Assembly: GCF_018343535.1 (NCBI RefSeq)
Contig: NZ_JAGYPF010000001.1
Coordinates: 372,001 to 436,000, forward strand
DNA: 64,000 nt
From: Neobacillus rhizophilus
Lineage (GTDB): Bacteria; Bacillota; Bacilli; Bacillales; Cytobacillaceae
Direction of reading: 5' to 3'
This document shows positions 59,946 to 64,000 of this stretch, piece by piece. Position 1 is the first letter of the stretch. Every line of letters begins with the position of its first letter. The translations under genes and the position numbers were made by a program. The notes below the pieces were generated by a model. That model worked only from the letters and a program-made list of their open reading frames with translations. It made no database searches and was not told the DNA's origin.

Positions 59946-61640
59946 GTGAGGCATTTGTACGAATTCAAGCTGCGCAATATTCTAAGACAAGTGAAAAGCC
60001 AAAATCCGCAGAAAAGGTATGAAGCCCTTGGACAGCTAGTTGAATATAAACAGCAGGAAGGGCTAGAGGTACAGATTGATCTTTTGAAAAATATGATCAA
60101 AACGGCGGCTTCCAAGTTTCCCGAGCGCGTCGACCATTGGGATAACCCTTCCTATTTCCTCATCGATTTCGTTTGCGATTTTTTCAGACCGGAAGTTGCC
60201 GAGGGCCTTATCAGGCATTTTGATAGTTTTGACATTCAGGCGAAAGAACGGGCAATTGACTTCTTAATTTTAACGGAAGACGAAGAGATTTTTTCTTTTT
60301 TGGAAGAAAAAATTGTTCAATTAATCAAGACAAATGATTTTATTATCCCTTACCGGCAATTGGCGCCCTATCCCGCATTGCTAAAAGGGGTTCTTGATGC
60401 CTCACTGGACATGCTTGAATCCCAGCGTTTTAAATTTTCAACCTATGACATGCTGCTGTCGTTGAATGCCTCGGGTTATGAAAAGGGATATCAAAAAGAT
60501 ATAGTTCTGCCCATTTTGTTAGAAGATTACGTGAAAGAAAAACAGGAATATTTGAAATTTGATCGGGATTATTCCACGAAATATGTGTATACCGCCTGGA
60601 AGGACAGTTATTTCATTGTTAGGAATCGTATGAGGCTGTTCTTAAATTTGATGGAATATTATTTTACTCCTGAGGTGGAAATAGAACTTCAGCAGGCTTT
60701 AAAATTCCGTGACCCATTTTTAAAAACAGAAGCGCTCCTTCTGTGCATTGTTAAAAACCTTCCTTACGATGACAGCATCTTAAAGGAGTGCTCCACGCAT
60801 ATCGAAACGGCAGAAATGGTCTACTGGGAATTGAAGGATCGTAATATGGAGCACCTCTACCCTATTCATGAGGGCAAGCAGCCTCATTTGGCCAAGACCC
60901 GGCTTTTTACCACCATTATCAAATTGCCGGAGGAAGACGATGGGATTGTCCATTATCCGGACGACATCCAGGTTCAAGATAAATTGGAGATGGAAAATTA
61001 CTATGGCCAGCCTGTGCGGTACTATTTAATGAGCTTTAAGGAGCATGACCGTGAGTATGTGGGTTGGGTAGGTGCGTATGCCCTTGAAGATGGAGAAGAT
61101 ACCGCCGTCCTTTGGAACGATTCCTATACGGATTATGTGGAATTTGATTCAGCCCCGATTGAAAAGCACAAACAAGACTTTTTCAAGGAACGGGCCGAAG
61201 AAAAGCAGAATTATGATAATAGTGTATACTTCCAAAGCTCTCCTAAGCTTAGTAGAGGTGCATGGTTCTTTATCGCTCTGGCAATTGTGCATTGGATACG
61301 CGAAATATTATCCGGATTTACGGAAAACTCCCTTCTTATTTCGATTCTCTTCACCGTGGTTGGCGGCGCGCTGTGTTATTTTGAATTCTATAAAAATAAA
61401 AAGAGAAAAGTATTGATTATTGGCCAGCAGCTCGTAAAGCAGGATGGTGCCAACCAACAAAGCATTGGTATTCATGAAATCAAAAGGGTTGAGTACGACA
61501 AGAAAAGCGTGCTCGTCTACAATAAGAAAAATGAGCTTGCCTTCAAATTCCCGATTAGATGGGTCCGCTACGAATTGTTTTATATGTACATGAAGGAGCA
61601 CTCAGGGCATTTAAAGAACCGGCCGTTTATACAGGGATAG
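59946..61640 (+). CDS. Large hypothetical membrane-anchored protein
   Basis: This ~564-residue protein has an N-terminal ~300-residue helical, HEAT-like region (RNILRQVKSQNPQKRYEALG, then further helical pairs) and a middle alpha/beta region (~330-430, YPDDIQVQDKLEMENYYGQP). Two membrane helices lie near 450-500 and a small C-terminal PH-like beta segment follows (KVLIIGQQLVKQDG, then SIGIHEIKRVEY). I do not recognise the family. The start is uncertain between GTG 59946 and TTG 59955, both near GGTGAGG. Confidence 0.7.
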   Translation: MRHLYEFKLRNILRQVKSQNPQKRYEALGQLVEYKQQEGLEVQIDLLKNMIKTAASKFPERVDHWDNPSYFLIDFVCDFFRPEVAEGLIRHFDSFDIQAKERAIDFLILTEDEEIFSFLEEKIVQLIKTNDFIIPYRQLAPYPALLKGVLDASLDMLESQRFKFSTYDMLLSLNASGYEKGYQKDIVLPILLEDYVKEKQEYLKFDRDYSTKYVYTAWKDSYFIVRNRMRLFLNLMEYYFTPEVEIELQQALKFRDPFLKTEALLLCIVKNLPYDDSILKECSTHIETAEMVYWELKDRNMEHLYPIHEGKQPHLAKTRLFTTIIKLPEEDDGIVHYPDDIQVQDKLEMENYYGQPVRYYLMSFKEHDREYVGWVGAYALEDGEDTAVLWNDSYTDYVEFDSAPIEKHKQDFFKERAEEKQNYDNSVYFQSSPKLSRGAWFFIALAIVHWIREILSGFTENSLLISILFTVVGGALCYFEFYKNKKRKVLIIGQQLVKQDGANQQSIGIHEIKRVEYDKKSVLVYNKKNELAFKFPIRWVRYELFYMYMKEHSGHLKNRPFIQG

Positions 61641-61668
61641 CTCGATTGCCTGCAATGGGCATCTAATG

Positions 61669-61696
61669 ACGCTTGAGGTTTTCCTCAAGCGTTTAC
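61669..61696 (+). terminator. Hairpin after the large hypothetical gene
   Basis: ACGCTTGAGG/CCTCAAGCGT with a 4-nt loop; the T tail is short. Confidence 0.5.
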
Positions 61697-61800
61697 GATT
61701 TATATACGCAAAAAGCTCAGTATTCAGTTTTGGGATATCTTTTTATTTTCTCAATTAAATACTGTACTCCATACAATAAAAAACCAGCCAATTAAACCAA

Positions 61801-61848
61801 AAAAAGGATTCCCCTTGGGGCCTTTCAGGCACCAAGGGGAATCCTTAT
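61801..61848 (-). terminator. Terminator of mpfA
   Basis: A long stem AAGGATTCCCCTTGG/CCAAGGGGAATCCTT is followed by seven T residues on the minus strand. Confidence 0.92.
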
Positions 61849-61851
61849 ATA

Positions 61852-63162
61852 TTATGCAGGCGTGGCCTGTGGTTCTAATTTTTCAATTTCCAACGTTTTA
61901 ATATGGTAGCCGTCGACTTCGAGGACTTTAAATGCAAAGTCTCCGTATTGTATTTTGTCCCCTTCGCTAACGTCAATTTTTTCGGATAGAACCCAGCCTC
62001 CGATGGTATCCATTTCTGAATCATCGAGGTCGAGTCCAAATAAATCGTTAACTTCTTCAATCAGCACTTTACCATCCACGATGGTTTTGTTTTCGTTGAT
62101 ATGATTGATGTCAGGCATTTCGTCAGCGTCAAATTCGTCGCGGATTTCACCGACGATTTCTTCCAAAATGTCCTCAACAGTCACCAATCCGGCCGTACCG
62201 CCATATTCGTCCATCAAAATCGCCATATGAATCCGTTCTTTTTGCATTTTAACCAAAAGCTTGTCAATATCAATCGATTCAAATACCTGAATGACAGGAC
62301 GGACATATTGGTCAATCGTTGCGTCCAACTGATTACCAGAGATAAAGTCCGTTAAGACTTCCTTCATATTTACCATACCGACAATGTTATCTTTCTCCCC
62401 ATCGATCACCGGGTATCTCGTGTAATTCTCTTTCTTCATAATTTCGAGACATTCGGCTACAGTTTGCGATTTGTCAAATGCTGCAATTTCGGTCCTTGGT
62501 ACCATGATTTCTTTGGCAATTCGATTGTTAAATTCAAAAATATTGTTTACATAATGATATTCCGATTGATTAATTTCCCCGCTTTTAAAGCTTTCGGAAA
62601 TGATGATTTGCAGCTCTTCTTCGGAGTGTGCCTGCTCGTGTTCTGAGGCAAGCTTCAATCCAAAGAGTCCTGTAATAAAACGGGCCGATCCGTTTAATGC
62701 TTTTACAAACGGATATGCAATTTTATAAAAAAGAATCATCGGCCTTGCCAATATTAATGTAACTTTCTCAGCTTTTTGAATGGCCAAAGTTTTCGGTGCA
62801 AGCTCCCCGACTACCACGTGAATAAAAGTGACCAATGTAAAGGCAATTACAAACGAAGCAATTGTCGTCACTGATTCCGGCATGCTCAAGCTATTGAACA
62901 GCGGATGTAATATATGTTCCACTGTCGGTTCTCCCAACCACCCTAAACCTAAAGCTGTTACGGTAATACCCAATTGACAGGCAGATAAATATTCATCAAG
63001 ATTTGAAATAATTTTTCTTGCAGCAATGGCACTTTTATTTCCCTCGGCCACAAGCTGATCAATCCGCGTGCTGCGGACTTTAACAATAGCAAATTCGTAA
63101 GCTACGAAAAATGCAGTAAAAGCTATTAAAATAGCAATTACAAATAAATTAATAATGGTCAA
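61852..63162 (-). CDS. mpfA: CNNM/CorC family magnesium efflux protein (MpfA/YhdP-like)
   Basis: This 436-residue protein has an N-terminal DUF21 membrane domain (~1-180, four helices, GELAPKTLAIQKAE), a CBS pair (~205-330, IMVPRTEIAAFD, then MDEYGGTAGLVTVEDILEEI) and a C-terminal CorC_HlyC domain (~345-425). B. subtilis MpfA (YhdP) exports Mg2+. The neighbouring MerR-type gene mirrors the B. subtilis yhdP-yhdQ arrangement, which supports the assignment over other YhdP paralogues. Confidence 0.85.
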   Translation of the reverse strand: MTIINLFVIAILIAFTAFFVAYEFAIVKVRSTRIDQLVAEGNKSAIAARKIISNLDEYLSACQLGITVTALGLGWLGEPTVEHILHPLFNSLSMPESVTTIASFVIAFTLVTFIHVVVGELAPKTLAIQKAEKVTLILARPMILFYKIAYPFVKALNGSARFITGLFGLKLASEHEQAHSEEELQIIISESFKSGEINQSEYHYVNNIFEFNNRIAKEIMVPRTEIAAFDKSQTVAECLEIMKKENYTRYPVIDGEKDNIVGMVNMKEVLTDFISGNQLDATIDQYVRPVIQVFESIDIDKLLVKMQKERIHMAILMDEYGGTAGLVTVEDILEEIVGEIRDEFDADEMPDINHINENKTIVDGKVLIEEVNDLFGLDLDDSEMDTIGGWVLSEKIDVSEGDKIQYGDFAFKVLEVDGYHIKTLEIEKLEPQATPA

Positions 63163-63219
63163 TAGAATCCTTACTTACAAAATGTAAGCAAGGAATACAC
63201 CTCCTGTTTTTTGAAAAAA

Positions 63220-63633
63220 TTAGTTTAATAGTAATAACAAGGTTTGTGCCAACGTGACACCCTGCGGTGACAGCTTATTGACAACCATTTCTTTTTCATG
63301 CTCGTTTAATTTTTGCAGAAATGGTTCGATGATTTTAATTTCCTCTTTCAGATGCTGCATAATGTTGGCAATCTGATCCACGTGTTTTTCTACTTTTTCT
63401 TTGTCAATGCCGCAGTCCGCTTTCATCAGTTCGATGAATGACTTGATTTCTTCAAGCGGCATATTCAAATTTTTGTAATGCTCCACTAATTTTAAGACTT
63501 GGACGCTCTCTTCTCCGTACAATCGATAATTTGAATTTGCCCGCACAGGGTTTAGTAAGCCTATTTGGGTGTAGTAATCGATTGTTCGTTTGGAGATGTT
63601 CATAACTGCTGCTAGTTCACCAATTCGATACAA
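63220..63633 (-). CDS. MerR family transcriptional regulator (YhdQ/CueR-like)
   Basis: This 137-residue protein has an N-terminal MerR helix-turn-helix and wing (IGELAAVMNISKRTIDYYTQ, then GLLNPVRANSNYRLY) and a long dimerisation coiled coil. Only one Cys (ADCGID) is seen, so the CueR-type two-cysteine metal site is absent. It is directly upstream of mpfA. Confidence 0.85.
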   Translation of the reverse strand: MYRIGELAAVMNISKRTIDYYTQIGLLNPVRANSNYRLYGEESVQVLKLVEHYKNLNMPLEEIKSFIELMKADCGIDKEKVEKHVDQIANIMQHLKEEIKIIEPFLQKLNEHEKEMVVNKLSPQGVTLAQTLLLLLN

Positions 63634-63803
63634 CTTCCCAACTTACTCACCCCTTCCTATTTTATGTTTACTATATCACATTTTGAACTATACAGTCAAC
63701 GTGATGGTTTTTAAACAAATGTTTTTGGACAAATTGGTTGAAACTACTCTTATGGTTGAAACGTATAAACATTAAGAAATTAATCGATTTGGAGTTGATT
63801 TTT

Positions 63804-64000
63804 TTGACAGCAATGGACTCAGCTGATTTTTTAAAAAGTGAATTACGGAAGATTGAAAAATGGGAAAAGGATCAAAAGGGCTTATGGTTCTGGGAGAAAA
63901 TCGGCCGCCTTCCCTTTGTTTTGCTTGATAAACTTACCCCGAAATCAATTCAGGAAAAGCTTGGCACAGCCATTGATGAATTGGGAGGATACATACAAAC
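63804..64000 (+). CDS. EcsC family protein, 3' end outside the window
   Basis: The visible 65 codons (LRKIEKWEKDQKGLWFWEKI, then GRLPFVLLDKLTPKSIQEK) match the N-terminus of EcsC-family proteins, whose role is poorly defined. TTG at 63804 is 9 nt after GGAG; ATG at 63813 is an alternative. The gene is truncated by the window edge. Confidence 0.85.
   Translation, partial: MTAMDSADFLKSELRKIEKWEKDQKGLWFWEKIGRLPFVLLDKLTPKSIQEKLGTAIDELGGYIQ

Overview
The window is a low-GC chromosomal segment from an endospore-forming member of the Bacillaceae. The evidence is a complete cotG/cotH/cotB-type spore-coat locus, YjcZ- and YrzI-family small proteins, GGAGG-type ribosome binding sites with frequent TTG and GTG starts, a T-box leader, a c-di-AMP (ydaO-type) riboswitch and Gram-positive intrinsic terminators. 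I saw no rRNA, tRNA, CRISPR array, prophage block or complete insertion sequence. It reads as ordinary host chromosome with many short operons and single genes.

Layout. 1-2.3 kb: small sporulation-type proteins and D-serine ammonia-lyase (dsdA). 2.3-3.7 kb: an ArsB-type membrane transporter that probably uses an AUU start. 3.9-9.4 kb: the spore-coat locus, with a Gly/Ser/Lys-repeat CotG-like protein divergent from the CotH kinase, then three CotB-like LSm-fold proteins, one carrying two sets of internal tandem repeats. 9.5-12.4 kb: nitronate monooxygenase, DUF2500, DCC and GNAT genes. 12.4-16.7 kb: a candidate small RNA, then the trehalose operon treP-treA-treR with two mirror-image TreR operators. 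16.8-21.4 kb: HMCES/YedK, an RraA-like protein, a YugO-like K+ channel preceded by a coupled 12-codon leader ORF, GNAT, and a DUF4405 membrane protein. 21.4-26 kb: a minus-strand block with a G39P-like helicase-loader relative, SRPBCC, an internally deleted acyltransferase, SdpI/SdpR and an acyl-CoA ligase. 26-34.7 kb: a small gene behind a LexA-like box, an esterase, a MocR regulator, paired FluC channels, yrzI, YbaK, GNAT, EamA, yeeI and a glycine-zipper protein. 35-41 kb: ilvA with its T-box, gamma-carbonic anhydrase, Sco, an SsuABC/TauABC-type transporter and DUF2512. 41-51 kb: two MFS pumps, a GT2 glycosyltransferase, a peptidase, and two related orphan sensor kinases, one broken by a 43-bp duplication. 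51-64 kb: kimA with its c-di-AMP riboswitch, aldo/keto reductase, arylamine N-acetyltransferase, LysR/MFS (yybE/yybF-like), M50-like protein, a frameshifted small gene, a large unknown membrane protein, mpfA with a MerR neighbour, and the start of an EcsC-family gene.

Functional links. CotH should phosphorylate serines in the CotG-like and CotB-like proteins encoded beside it. TreP imports and phosphorylates trehalose, TreA splits trehalose-6-phosphate, and TreR represses both through the palindromes at the promoter. KimA (K+ import under c-di-AMP control), the YugO-like channel and MpfA (Mg2+ efflux) handle ions. IlvA is tuned by the charging state of a tRNA, probably tRNA-Ile.

Most unusual items: a template-switch-like insertion that splits a sensor kinase into two frames; a candidate ~97-nt minus-strand RNA upstream of treP; a leader ORF overlapping the K+ channel start (ATGA); a LexA-like box before an unknown gene; a dinucleotide-type frameshift in a small membrane protein; and a perfect 26-nt repeat present in two inverted copies 32 kb apart. 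I did not find a clearly new multigene defence or metabolic system.
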